A stretch of 64,000 nt of DNA from UBA168 sp011055275 (GTDB taxonomy: Archaea; Thermoproteota; Thermoprotei_A; Marsarchaeales; UBA168). Position 1 is the first letter of the stretch. Every line of letters begins with the position of its first letter. The translations under genes and the position numbers were made by a program. Shown piece after piece: positions 34,189 through 42,930 of the stretch. Location: NCBI GenBank assembly GCA_046635845.1, contig JAQQXN010000002.1. One strand, 5' to 3'. The notes below the pieces were generated by a model. That model was given only the letters and a program-made list of their open reading frames with translations, had not been told where the DNA came from and ran no database searches.

Positions 34189-35378
34189 GCGGTAAGCCTC
34201 CAATCTCGCTGCCCCTTGGATATCTCTCCTCCAGCTACGGGTGATACCCACCCTCTGACCGCGCCAGCATGAAGGGCTTCCCTTATGACGGCTTTCCCGT
34301 CTTCGGGGCGCCTGATCAGACCTATTATGGCTCCTCCCATTCCGGAACCCGAGATCTTTACTCCAAGACAGCCTGCTTCCTTCATGGCTTCCCTTATCGT
34401 TTCTACTTCTGGAGTGCTCACGTCATAGTAGTCCCTTAGAAGGGCGTGCTGATAGTCCATGATTTCGGCTATCTGAATGGGTTTGTCTCCCGAAGAGAGC
34501 TTTAGTCCAAAGGGCATCTTCGCTTCTGAAGTCGGCTTTCCTCTTAGAATTGCTATAGCTATCTCTGTGGACTGTTGCATCCTCAGGGTAAAAAGCACCC
34601 TTTTTTGCGAGATGTTGTCCAAGGAACTATATTGGGCGCTTACGGAACTCTCATCTAGTTCTTCCCACCTGACTTCATCGTACTTGTTCGGTATGGAGAG
34701 CCCGGCCTCTCTGAGCTGCTCAACGGCCCTTTGCATCTCTGCTTGTCTTATCGGATGTATTGAAGACGTGGCGTGCTTTATTCCAGAATCGATGACCACG
34801 AAGAACAGCCCCTGCCCGCTTAGTACCTCTGTACGATAGGGAGGCCGGTTCTCGATTACTGTTAGCCCTCCGAGAGCGCTTCCGTATTGGTCAAGACGCC
34901 CGCATGGTATTCCCATAATTTCTCTCTCTGCCTTATATGAGGCTTCGGCGATGTCGCGCCTGTTTAGACCAAGAGCAAAGGCTCTATTCAACAGTGAAGC
35001 GAAAGCTACTTCGAGTGCGGCACTGCTCGCCAGACCGGAAGATATGGGTACCTCTGACCTTATCTCTGCCTGTAACCCTAAAGACTGGGAGTGAAAGCGA
35101 GGAGAAAGTATGGCCTGAGTTACGGCCCTTACATAATCTCCAAACCAATTTCCTCTCTTTAGCTCAATCGGCTCGCCTACATCGGGAACCCTAAACTCGT
35201 CCTCTTGCCCTAAGGATTCGGACTTAACCCTTATGAGTCCAGGAGCGTTCTCCCGCGCGTAAATCCTTGTCCTTAGGTTAAGCGCGGCTGAGATCACGGG
35301 TAGGCCCTTGTAATCTTGATGCGTGTTAAACAGGTCAGCCCTGCCAGGGGCTGAGGCCATCCAATTCAACTTGTTCAT
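34185..35378 (-). CDS. galK: GHMP kinase, probable galactokinase
   Basis: Sugar kinase of the GHMP superfamily, 397 aa. The N-terminal sugar-binding signature is SAPGRADLFNTHQDYKGLPVISAALN, a variant of the galactokinase signature GRxNLIGEHTDYNxG. The ATP loop is VPISSGLASSAALEVAFASL, and the third motif is LGVKISGSGMGGAIIGL. The divergent signature leaves room for a related sugar (arabinose, GalNAc). With the GH1 glycosidase it would feed galactose into central metabolism. Its stop overlaps the TatD start by 4 nt. Confidence 0.88.
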   Translation of the reverse strand: MNKLNWMASAPGRADLFNTHQDYKGLPVISAALNLRTRIYARENAPGLIRVKSESLGQEDEFRVPDVGEPIELKRGNWFGDYVRAVTQAILSPRFHSQSLGLQAEIRSEVPISSGLASSAALEVAFASLLNRAFALGLNRRDIAEASYKAEREIMGIPCGRLDQYGSALGGLTVIENRPPYRTEVLSGQGLFFVVIDSGIKHATSSIHPIRQAEMQRAVEQLREAGLSIPNKYDEVRWEELDESSVSAQYSSLDNISQKRVLFTLRMQQSTEIAIAILRGKPTSEAKMPFGLKLSSGDKPIQIAEIMDYQHALLRDYYDVSTPEVETIREAMKEAGCLGVKISGSGMGGAIIGLIRRPEDGKAVIREALHAGAVRGWVSPVAGGEISKGQRDWRLTA

Positions 35379-35728
35379 AGAAATGCCACAAGCTATTAAC
35401 TTTTCTGACTTTCTCCTGTATTATTGGAGGCTTCGTTAGTTGTGGTAGAAGATAAAATAATGATATGAGTCGACGCAAAAAGCGTTTTGTTGATGCCTCC
35501 CAAAATCCGAAAGCGCCCTGGCAGCGCGGGATCACGACCTCAACTTGGCTCAGCTCGGCCCGTGCCTTAACGAAACGCGCGGCCGCGCTGCGCAAGCATG
35601 AAAATATGAAGGCGCGTCGCGCTGCCCGAATCCTTAAGCCCTGCCCGCAAGGATTAGGTAGTTTACTTATAAGCAGCGCAGCTCTAAGATAACCTTTTAT
35701 GCGCTGGACCACTTAACACCGATCAGTA
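35379..35728. other. Intergenic region with TnpB remnant and ppsA promoter
   Basis: About 350 bases without an intact gene. The left part is AT-rich. A TnpB 3'-end fragment occupies 35535-35665. On the right, ttttatgcgc (about 35695-35704) is the likely ppsA TATA element, about 26-30 nt before its start. Confidence 0.6.
35535..35665 (+). pseudogene. tnpB: Fragment of TnpB 3' end / element right end
   Basis: Matches the last part of the degenerate tnpB at 13240-13336 almost base for base: cgacctcaacttggctcagc through gcgcggccgcgctgc, and then ccgaatcct-aagccctgcccgcaaggat-aggtagttta. It carries 34 extra bases between two copies of gcgctgc, so the 13 kb copy probably lost this segment by recombination between 7-bp repeats. 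Both copies diverge immediately after aggtagttta, marking the shared right boundary. No protein is made. Confidence 0.8.
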
Positions 35729-38158
35729 ATGGCAGACAAGAAGGAGGCTCTTCTCCTTTGGTTTGATGAGCTAGGCAGAGAAGACGTAAGCATAGTAGGA
35801 GGCAAGTCAGCTAACTTGGGAGAGATGACAAGGGAACTTCAAAAGGCGGGCGTGCCAGTTCCCTATGGCTTCTCGACCACGGCTAAGGCTTACCGTTATT
35901 TCCTAGAATACAATCATCTGAATGAGAAAATAGATCAGGTTATGGCGGAGCTTAAGGATCCTAATGACACCGATACATTACAGAAGGTCGGTGCTACCAT
36001 AAGGAGCCTTATAGTAAATGCGCAGCTTCCGCCTGACTTGGCCTCTCAAGTCACTGAGGCTTACAAGAAGCTCAGCCAGATGAGTGGGGCTGATGAGGCT
36101 TATGTGGCGGTGAGGTCTTCCGCAACGGCAGAGGACCTCCCGGATGCTAGCTTTGCTGGCCAGCAGGAAACTTACCTTAACGTCAAGGGAGAGCAGGAAG
36201 TCCTCCAGAAGCTTAAGGAGTGCTACGCAAGCCTCTTCACCGATCGTGCCATATTCTACAGAGCTCAGAAGGGCTTCTCCCAGAGTGCCGTTTCGTTGGC
36301 GGCTGCGATACAGCTGATGGTATTCTCTAAGGCCTCTGGCGTCATGTTCACGCTTGATGTGAGCAATGGGGATACCTCCGTCGTGCTTATCGAGGCCTCT
36401 TATGGTCTTGGAGAGTACGTAGTTCAGGGAACCGTAACTCCTGATGAGTATTACGTGAGGAAGACCGACCTCGAGATAATCAAGAAGAACATAAACAAGA
36501 AGACAAAGCAACTCGTGAGATTGCCGAACGGTGGAACCGTGGAGCAGGAGGTTCCAGCGGAGCTTCAGGACAAACCGGCGCTTACAGACGATCAAATAAA
36601 GACTCTGGCCTCTTATGGCATTGCAATTGAGAAGCACTACGGCAGACCTATGGACACGGAGTGGGCGCTTGACGAGAGAACCAACAAGCTCTTCATAGTT
36701 CAAGCTAGGCCTGAGACCGTTTGGTCGGCCAAGGGAGCTGCCAAAGAGCAGGCTGCCGCCGAGCAGAAGGTCTCTGCGACCGCGGAGAGGAAGGTCCTGG
36801 TGAGCGGGCTTCCGGCTTCGCCCGGCTTGGCCGCAGGAAAGGCGCACGTCATACTTGACGTTAAGCACATCGACGAGTTCCAGGATGGAGAGATTCTCGT
36901 CACCGAGATGACCGCTCCTGACTGGGTTCCTGCCATGAAGAAGGCAAAGGCCATAGTAACCAACAGCGGTGGGATGACCTGCCACGCCGCCATAGTGTCG
37001 AGGGAGCTCGGCATACCCTGCATAGTGGGCACGGCGAGCAGGGGAGCCGCAGCGACTGAGGCTCTAAAAACGGGTCAAGATATAACCGTTGACGCTACCA
37101 ACGGCGTTGTGTATGAGGGAATCCTTGAAGAGGCAACAAAGCAGGCTCCAGCCGCGACGGCTGCCGAAGGAGGAGCAGTTGTGACAGCAGTTGAGAGCTA
37201 TCCCATAACCGGTACTAAGATCTACGTCAACCTCGGGGAGCCTGACCTTGCAGACAAGGTCTCCAAGCTTCCAGCTGATGGCGTTGGTCTCATGAGGGAG
37301 GAGTTCATATGGGCATCTTATATTGGCGAGCACCCGCTTTACCTCATAAAGGTGGGGCATCCCGAGAAGGTCGTGAATGGGCTTGCGGAGGGCTTCAGGA
37401 AGGTTGCTCAGGCCTTCAACCCCAGGCCGGTCGTGCTGAGGTTCTCGGACTTCAAGACTTCCGAGTACAGGGACCTCAAGGGGGGAGAAGAGTTCGAGCC
37501 TCAGGAACCTTCCCCGTTGCTCGGTTGGAGAGGAGCCAGCAGATACTATGATCCCAAGTACATAGAGGGCTTCAAACTTGAAGTCCAGGCAGTGAAGAAA
37601 GTGAGGGAGGAATACGGGCTTAAGAACCTCTGGGTTATGATACCTTTCACCAGAACTGTGGACGAGCTCAGAAAGGTCGTTGAAATCATGGACGAGCAAG
37701 GGCTGAGACGTGGGCCCGACTTTAAGGTATGGCTCATGGCGGAGATCCCAAGCAATATCATACTGGCGGACAAGTTCGCTCAGTACGTAGATGGTTTCAG
37801 CGTTGGCTCTAACGACCTCACCATGCTTATATTGGGAACTGACAGGGACAACGGAACCGTTGGGCACATATTCGATGAAAGGAACTTGGCTGTCCTTAGA
37901 GCTGTGAAGCAGCTAATAAAGGTGGCTCACCACTATGGCAAGACGGTCAGCGTTTGCGGGCAAGCCCCGAGCGTATATCCGGAGTTCACTAAGTTCCTAG
38001 TCGAGCAGGGTATCGATAGCGTCTCAGTTAACCCAGACGCCGTTATATCTACTAGGAAGAACGTGGCCGCCTACGAGCAGAGGATACTGCTGGACGGGAT
38101 AACGAAGAAGGGCATGGTTGAAGACCCCGACCTCAGGTGGGATCCTTTCCCTGAGTGA
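35729..38158 (+). CDS. ppsA: Phosphoenolpyruvate synthase
   Basis: Converts pyruvate, ATP and water to PEP, AMP and phosphate; in archaea it serves gluconeogenesis or reversible glycolysis. The 809-aa protein has the N-terminal ATP-grasp domain (LGREDVSIVGGKSANLGEMTRE ... VRSSATAEDLPDASFAGQQETYLNV), the phospho-histidine domain (NSGGMTCHAAIVSRELGIPCIVG, His about residue 418) and the C-terminal PEP-binding barrel (VGLMREEFIW ... FSVGSNDLTMLILGTDRDN ... VCGQAPSVYPEF, with the catalytic Cys about 743). Complete; single gene with its own promoter. Confidence 0.97.
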   Translation: MADKKEALLLWFDELGREDVSIVGGKSANLGEMTRELQKAGVPVPYGFSTTAKAYRYFLEYNHLNEKIDQVMAELKDPNDTDTLQKVGATIRSLIVNAQLPPDLASQVTEAYKKLSQMSGADEAYVAVRSSATAEDLPDASFAGQQETYLNVKGEQEVLQKLKECYASLFTDRAIFYRAQKGFSQSAVSLAAAIQLMVFSKASGVMFTLDVSNGDTSVVLIEASYGLGEYVVQGTVTPDEYYVRKTDLEIIKKNINKKTKQLVRLPNGGTVEQEVPAELQDKPALTDDQIKTLASYGIAIEKHYGRPMDTEWALDERTNKLFIVQARPETVWSAKGAAKEQAAAEQKVSATAERKVLVSGLPASPGLAAGKAHVILDVKHIDEFQDGEILVTEMTAPDWVPAMKKAKAIVTNSGGMTCHAAIVSRELGIPCIVGTASRGAAATEALKTGQDITVDATNGVVYEGILEEATKQAPAATAAEGGAVVTAVESYPITGTKIYVNLGEPDLADKVSKLPADGVGLMREEFIWASYIGEHPLYLIKVGHPEKVVNGLAEGFRKVAQAFNPRPVVLRFSDFKTSEYRDLKGGEEFEPQEPSPLLGWRGASRYYDPKYIEGFKLEVQAVKKVREEYGLKNLWVMIPFTRTVDELRKVVEIMDEQGLRRGPDFKVWLMAEIPSNIILADKFAQYVDGFSVGSNDLTMLILGTDRDNGTVGHIFDERNLAVLRAVKQLIKVAHHYGKTVSVCGQAPSVYPEFTKFLVEQGIDSVSVNPDAVISTRKNVAAYEQRILLDGITKKGMVEDPDLRWDPFPE

Positions 38159-38230
38159 GGGGCAGCATAAGCTTAAGTAAGATTTTTTTATTATACATGA
38201 TTAAAGACGAAGGCAAGAGCGCTTTCAATA

Positions 38231-38971
38231 ATGCTTCTAGTGGCGCTCGCCGTGAGCTCACAAGCAGCGGCAGCGCTTTCAACTACCAATGCTGCATCTA
38301 TCTTTAAAGTTAAGAATAGCATAAACATAAATTTCGCGAGCGTGAAGTTAAACTACGGCGATTACGTGGCGATGTTCCTCACTCCTCCTGTTTACGACTT
38401 GCAGGCAACTGTGATGCCTTATAACCTAAGCGAAACTTATGACCTTCACCTAATATCGAACTACACGCAGCTCAATAGTGCGGGAAGCAGCCTGGTCGTC
38501 ATGATTCCGAGCGGCCCAGGCACCTATAATTTGTCTGTTACATTCATATCTAAAGCTCCCTTCGTCCTTCAGTACGGTATAGTCACTCAGAACTACACGG
38601 CCTATCCGCACCTGGCTGGCGAACCCGTGGTGCTCGCCACCGGTGTTTGGTTCCTTCCCATAGTTACCGAGAGTTATCAAAGCAATTACACGGCTTACAC
38701 GTTCACAACTAGCGTTACAGAGCTGTCAGATGCCAAGCCTGTGCCCTCTGTGTTTTCGTTTAAGTTTCCCTCGGTTGTATCGCTGACCATATTTCTGGTC
38801 ATATCTGCTTTACTTATTTACGTTGATGCTTTTGTCGTAAGCGACACCTACTGGAAAGAGAAGTCGCAGGAGGCGAGCAGAAAGAGGTGGATAGGGGTTA
38901 TATTGCTTGTGGCGTTCACGTTACTGATAATTTACTGGAGCATGGGTTTGCTCGGGGTGAAGTTCACGTGA
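38231..38971 (+). CDS. Membrane protein with extracytoplasmic domain, upstream of AAA-Lon
   Basis: Protein of about 246 aa, family not recognised. It has an N-terminal signal peptide (MLLVALAVSSQAAAALS), an Asn/Thr-rich extracytoplasmic beta domain with several N-glycosylation sequons (residues about 25-180), one membrane helix (about 187-208), a charged cytosolic loop (KEKSQEASRKRW) and a second helix (about 222-241). In frame upstream there is no ATG/GTG/TTG, only an ACG at 38207 that would add a basic n-region (KARALSI); the start is uncertain. It lies 15 nt before the AAA-Lon gene and may anchor or guide that protease. Confidence 0.75.
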   Translation: MLLVALAVSSQAAAALSTTNAASIFKVKNSININFASVKLNYGDYVAMFLTPPVYDLQATVMPYNLSETYDLHLISNYTQLNSAGSSLVVMIPSGPGTYNLSVTFISKAPFVLQYGIVTQNYTAYPHLAGEPVVLATGVWFLPIVTESYQSNYTAYTFTTSVTELSDAKPVPSVFSFKFPSVVSLTIFLVISALLIYVDAFVVSDTYWKEKSQEASRKRWIGVILLVAFTLLIIYWSMGLLGVKFT

Positions 38972-38986
38972 CATGGGTGATCTTAG

Positions 38987-41719
38987 GTGAGCACCGAAGA
39001 TTACGATGATGAACAGGAATTTGAGAACCTCTGGTGGTACAAGAGGAAATGGGCAAGAACGATCTTTGCCCCAATGCTTTATATGACTTCATGGCAGTAC
39101 AGGTTCTACAGGTTCCTGCAGAAGAGCCCCGAGGAAAGGAAGAAAATGGTGGAAGCCAGGGCTAAAAAGATAAGAAAGAGGCCAGACTTTCCCACGGTTA
39201 GGGGCGAAGACGTCATAGGGAGAGAATCGGAGCTAGCCAAGGTCATGGTAGGGGTTCACTATCACGTGTTCAGGAGCAAGGAGCTGAGGAAGGCCTCTCC
39301 CATACCTCCTCCTAAGATATTCATTATAAAGGGCGAGAGCGGCTCCGGCAAGAGCTACTTCTGTGAGGCCGTTCAGAGAGAGGCTTTTGAAGAGGGACTC
39401 AAAGAGGGTCTTATCATAAATTACCCAACGCTGAGGCCACAGGAGGTTTACAGCATGTGGTATGGGAGCAGCGCTCAGAGGTTAAGTCAGTTCTTTGACG
39501 CCGCTTTCCTGCAGGCAAGCGTCGTGTTTATAGATGAGTTTCAGGCATTTGGTAAGAAGTTCCAATCCTCCTCAGAAGTTGGCATGGAGGAGACCAGGGT
39601 TCAGACGGTGCTTCTGGAGAAGTTCGACGAGCTCCAGAAGAGAAACTACAGGACGGTCGTCTTGATAGCTACCAATGAGTATGAAAGCCTTACGGAGACG
39701 CTGAGGAGAAGGGGAATAGTCGGCGTGATAGATCTCGACACGTCTATGAGTAAGGACGTGCTGACGAAGATAGCTAGCAGGGAGTGCGAGCGCTATGGCA
39801 TATCGATATCTCCGGCGGCCATAATAAATGCCCTAGAGGAATCGCTAAGGGCCCTGGGGGTTAGTACCATAACTCCGGCTGATGTCGTCAATGCCTTTCA
39901 GGTGGTCGTCAACTCCAAGTCGGCACCAATTCAGGAGGGCTTCCTGCAGAAGCTTAAAGGAGATGGGCCTAAGGAGCTTCCCTCTCTTTCCTCGCTTATA
40001 ACTCTTGAGGACTTTAGGGCAGCCGCGAGGAAGATAAAGTCCTATACCGCTGGCGAGAAGACCGAAGCGGCCAAGAAGGCCGTCATTAAGGTCAGGCCTA
40101 AGGAAAGGTACAAGGACGTGGGCGGCCTTCACGGGGTGAAAGACGAGATAATGAAGGAGATAGGGCTGGCCCTTAACCCGGACCTAGCACTCAAGGCTAA
40201 CTACATACCTCCAAAGGGCTACCTCTTCTATGGGCCGCCAGGCACCGGTAAGACCCTCATGGCGAAAGCGCTGGCCGGTGAAAATGACGTTTGGTTCTAC
40301 AACATAAGCGGTCCATCTATTATTCAGGGGATGTATGGGGATCCCGAGAAGACCATAAGGGATATATTCGATGACGCCAGAAAGAACGCTCCATCCATAA
40401 TATTCTTTGACGAGATGGACTCGGTAGCTCCGAAGAGAGGTACACATGACCCGGTGATGGACAGAATAGTTTCGCAATTGCTAACGGAGATGGACGGATT
40501 CGTCCCCCTTACGGGCGTCGTGGTGATTGGAACTACAAATAGGATGGATGTCCTTGACCCAGCGCTTTTGGAGAGGTTCACTAAGCACTTCGAGTTCCCA
40601 TATCCCAAAAACAGGGAGGAGAAGAGGGAAATAATCGAGATACATCTTAGGGAGTATAAGGATGCGCTGGCCCCCGGCCTGACGGTGGACCAGATACTTG
40701 ACGTCTTTGACAAGAAGACGCTTTCGCCCAGGAAGATCGAGGATACAATTAATGACGCCAACAGGCTGCGGGCCAAGGAGTTGGAGGCTATAAGTGAATT
40801 AGTAGCTGCTGCAAAGAGGGGTGATGAGGAAGCGCTCAATAACGTGAAGAACATATTCGGCCCCGATTTAAAACGCGCTTCAGAGCTGCTTGGCTTTGAG
40901 GTAAGCGAAAGGGAAATAAGCAGGCTTGAATCCATAACGCCATCGAGCTACCCGCTTAGGATATACCATTTTGAGAAGGCCCTTGAGAACGCGCAGGAGG
41001 AAGGAATTGAAGAGGCAAGGCAGATGATAGAGTCCACTGTAAGGGCCGAGAAGCCGGAGATCGGAAGGTCTTATGGTCTTGTGGCCTTAGGAGAAAGCGC
41101 TCAGAGCGGGCTTGTGAGCGTCATAGAGGTCCTCGTTAATCCCAACGGTAGCGGCAAGGTTTACGTGGTAGGAAGCGAAGCGGGGGAAAGCATTAGGGCG
41201 AGTGCTGAGGACGCGTTTATATACATAAATTCAATCTCTTCTTGGAAGTACAAGAGTTACGACGTCTACGTTGAGCTCGTGACCCCCGCCAAGGGTATGG
41301 AGAAACAACCCATAGGTTTTGGCGCTACGGTGCCGCCGGTTTCAGGCCCCTCGGCGGGCTTAGCCATAGGCATAGCTATGGTTTCAGCGCTGATAAATGT
41401 CCCAGTGGATCCAAGCGTTGTGATAACCGGAGCGGTGACCGCAAAGGGAGAGGTCTGGCCCGTTGGTGGGCTTGACTATAGGGGGAGTGGAAAAATTGAG
41501 GCAGCCCTTCAGGATAAGTATGCCAAAAAACTCATAATACCTGAGTACAACTATGAGCACTTTGGAGACGTCGGCATACAGGAAGTACTTGAGAAAAGGA
41601 AGATCAAGGTGATCCCAGTGAGGACGCTTCTGGAGGGGGTTAAGCAGGCCCTTGTGGGAGAACCAGATGAAGAAAATATATTATCGGCTTTGGGCGGAGA
41701 ATTGGTGGAAAAAGCATGA
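38987..41719 (+). CDS. Tandem-AAA+ / Lon-type protease fusion
   Basis: Large ATP-dependent protease of 910 aa with an unusual order. Residues 1-75 are basic/aromatic. The first AAA+ module has Walker A IIKGESGSGKSYF (about 117) and Walker B VVFIDEF (about 180). The second AAA+ module is Cdc48/proteasome-ATPase-like, with YGPPGTGKTLMA (about 414), IIFFDEMDSVAPKRG (about 472) and SRH GTTNRMDVLDPALLERF. A C-terminal S16 Lon protease domain has the serine in VSGPSAGLAIGIAMVSAL (about 789) and the lysine in the KIEAA block. Archaeal LonB has one AAA+ domain and a membrane insertion; this protein has two and none. A four-residue insertion precedes the catalytic lysine. GTG start with a GGTGATCT Shine-Dalgarno site. 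Confidence 0.9.
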   Translation: MSTEDYDDEQEFENLWWYKRKWARTIFAPMLYMTSWQYRFYRFLQKSPEERKKMVEARAKKIRKRPDFPTVRGEDVIGRESELAKVMVGVHYHVFRSKELRKASPIPPPKIFIIKGESGSGKSYFCEAVQREAFEEGLKEGLIINYPTLRPQEVYSMWYGSSAQRLSQFFDAAFLQASVVFIDEFQAFGKKFQSSSEVGMEETRVQTVLLEKFDELQKRNYRTVVLIATNEYESLTETLRRRGIVGVIDLDTSMSKDVLTKIASRECERYGISISPAAIINALEESLRALGVSTITPADVVNAFQVVVNSKSAPIQEGFLQKLKGDGPKELPSLSSLITLEDFRAAARKIKSYTAGEKTEAAKKAVIKVRPKERYKDVGGLHGVKDEIMKEIGLALNPDLALKANYIPPKGYLFYGPPGTGKTLMAKALAGENDVWFYNISGPSIIQGMYGDPEKTIRDIFDDARKNAPSIIFFDEMDSVAPKRGTHDPVMDRIVSQLLTEMDGFVPLTGVVVIGTTNRMDVLDPALLERFTKHFEFPYPKNREEKREIIEIHLREYKDALAPGLTVDQILDVFDKKTLSPRKIEDTINDANRLRAKELEAISELVAAAKRGDEEALNNVKNIFGPDLKRASELLGFEVSEREISRLESITPSSYPLRIYHFEKALENAQEEGIEEARQMIESTVRAEKPEIGRSYGLVALGESAQSGLVSVIEVLVNPNGSGKVYVVGSEAGESIRASAEDAFIYINSISSWKYKSYDVYVELVTPAKGMEKQPIGFGATVPPVSGPSAGLAIGIAMVSALINVPVDPSVVITGAVTAKGEVWPVGGLDYRGSGKIEAALQDKYAKKLIIPEYNYEHFGDVGIQEVLEKRKIKVIPVRTLLEGVKQALVGEPDEENILSALGGELVEKA

Positions 41720-42024
41720 AGGCTGCAGCGACCATAAGGGTATATGGGGTCGTGCAAGGGGTAGGTTTTCGCTTTTTTGCGCAAAGGGTGGCATCGACCC
41801 TTTCTTTGATGGGTTTTGCCAGAAATGAAGAAGACGGATCCGTTACAATATTTGTCGAAGGGGAGCGTGAAGACATAGCCAAGTTCGTTGATGAGGTCAA
41901 TAGAGGGCCTAGGCTGGCACGCGTATCCAGGGTCGACGTTTCGTGGAAGCCATATGCAGGGGCCTACCACGACTTCTCCATAGAACGATTTCGTCATTAC
42001 GATTTCGATTTTTGGTGCATGTAA
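41716..42024 (+). CDS. acyP: Acylphosphatase
   Basis: Small enzyme (102 aa) hydrolysing carboxyl-phosphate bonds such as acetyl or carbamoyl phosphate. Catalytic residues are in VVQGVGFRFFAQR (Arg) and GFARNEEDGSVTIFVEG (Asn). Its ATG overlaps the stop of the AAA-Lon gene (ATGA), so the two are translated together. The C-terminal tail after DFSIERF is a little longer than usual. Confidence 0.95.
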   Translation: MKAAATIRVYGVVQGVGFRFFAQRVASTLSLMGFARNEEDGSVTIFVEGEREDIAKFVDEVNRGPRLARVSRVDVSWKPYAGAYHDFSIERFRHYDFDFWCM

Positions 42025-42108
42025 TTCCTTTGGAGTACACGCTTAGAAGATCTTTCTGATCCCTCTGAAAATGAAAATGGTGCTTTTTCGTTCTGTTTAT
42101 AGGTATAA

Positions 42109-42531
42109 GTGCATGCTTTAATCGTCGAATTGCCTCAATTAGCGTCCACATATTTGCTCATTTTTTCGCTTGGAGAAGGGCTTCAAGTTGTTACAAGGGG
42201 AAAAAAGGTGTTTAAATTGGATCCGGGCAGTTACGTTTACGTTGGTTCTGCACGCGGAAGGATTAAAAGCAGGATAATTAGGCACTTCTCGCCTCATAAA
42301 ACCCCATTTTGGAACATTGATTACCTAACAATTAAGATCAGCCCTGCGATCTCCTTGGCGTTATCTCCCGAATATACAGAGGGATATACCGCGACGCTGT
42401 TATCTAGGGTGTTTCACGGGGTGAAGGGTTTCGGCGCGGCCGACGATCCATTGAATAACACGCACCTATTTCACTGCGACTGCGATTTGAAAACGCTTTT
42501 CGATAAGCTGCAGGAGGCCCTAGCGGTTTAG
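42109..42531 (+). CDS. DUF123 (GIY-YIG-like) protein
   Basis: About 140-aa protein of the DUF123 family, a GIY-YIG nuclease-like fold found alone or fused to endonuclease III in archaea. Recognisable parts: TYLLIFSLGEGLQVVTRGKKVFKLDPGSYVYVGSARGRIKSRIIRHF, FWNIDYLTI, and GAADDPLNNTHLFHC near the end. GTG 42109 is close behind a TATA-like tttatagg, so a TTG about 6 codons later may be the real start. Function unassigned; a DNA repair role is inferred from fusions in the family. It overlaps the convergent regulator gene by 12 nt. Confidence 0.85.
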   Translation: MHALIVELPQLASTYLLIFSLGEGLQVVTRGKKVFKLDPGSYVYVGSARGRIKSRIIRHFSPHKTPFWNIDYLTIKISPAISLALSPEYTEGYTATLLSRVFHGVKGFGAADDPLNNTHLFHCDCDLKTLFDKLQEALAV

Positions 42532-42915
42532 GGCTTCGAGTAGCCTATTTATGTGTCTCTCTAATTTTTTTAACCTCTCCAGCTCGCGCTTAAGCGCATC
42601 TGGCCCAGTCAAGCAGTCGCGTAAAAAAATTGAGAAAAGATCGTCTTCTAGCTCTTCTTGATTTAGTTCCCTTAAGAACGCGAAACTATCGGAGATGGAG
42701 TAGTAACGCCTGGCAGGTCCGTTTGGGCTTTGTTCCGTCCATGACGTTACCATCCCTAGTTCTTCGAGCACCCTCAAGTGCCTTACGACTGCCTGTTCTC
42801 TAATTCCCAGCTCCCTTACGATCTGCGTTTGGTACATGGAATGCTGTAGCAGCATTTCAATTATTTTGCGCCTTGTGCGATTGTTGAAGGCTTCCATGAC
42901 GTTTTCTTTGCTCAC
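42520..42915 (-). CDS. ArsR-type winged-helix regulator in hsp20 operon
   Basis: DNA-binding regulator of 131 aa with a winged helix (MEAFNNRTRRKIIEMLLQHSMYQTQIVRELGIREQAVVRHLRVLEELGMVTSWTEQ) followed by a helical/coiled tail (ELEDDLFSIFLRDCLTG ... RELERLKKLERHINRLLEAL). It lies 15 nt after hsp20 in the same direction. An HTH-hsp20 operon is known in Archaeoglobus (HSR1), where the regulator represses the heat-shock operon. By analogy this protein probably binds the palindrome in the hsp20 promoter. Confidence 0.88.
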   Translation of the reverse strand: MSKENVMEAFNNRTRRKIIEMLLQHSMYQTQIVRELGIREQAVVRHLRVLEELGMVTSWTEQSPNGPARRYYSISDSFAFLRELNQEELEDDLFSIFLRDCLTGPDALKRELERLKKLERHINRLLEALNR

Positions 42916-42930
42916 TTTTGCAGTTTATGT

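Noticed and set aside
35978..36985. 335-codon minus-strand frame inside ppsA
   Set aside because: Antisense shadow of a fully conserved PEP synthase gene; composition is biased and no family is recognisable.
37064..37867. 267-codon minus-strand frame inside ppsA
   Set aside because: Antisense shadow of the conserved PEP-binding domain.
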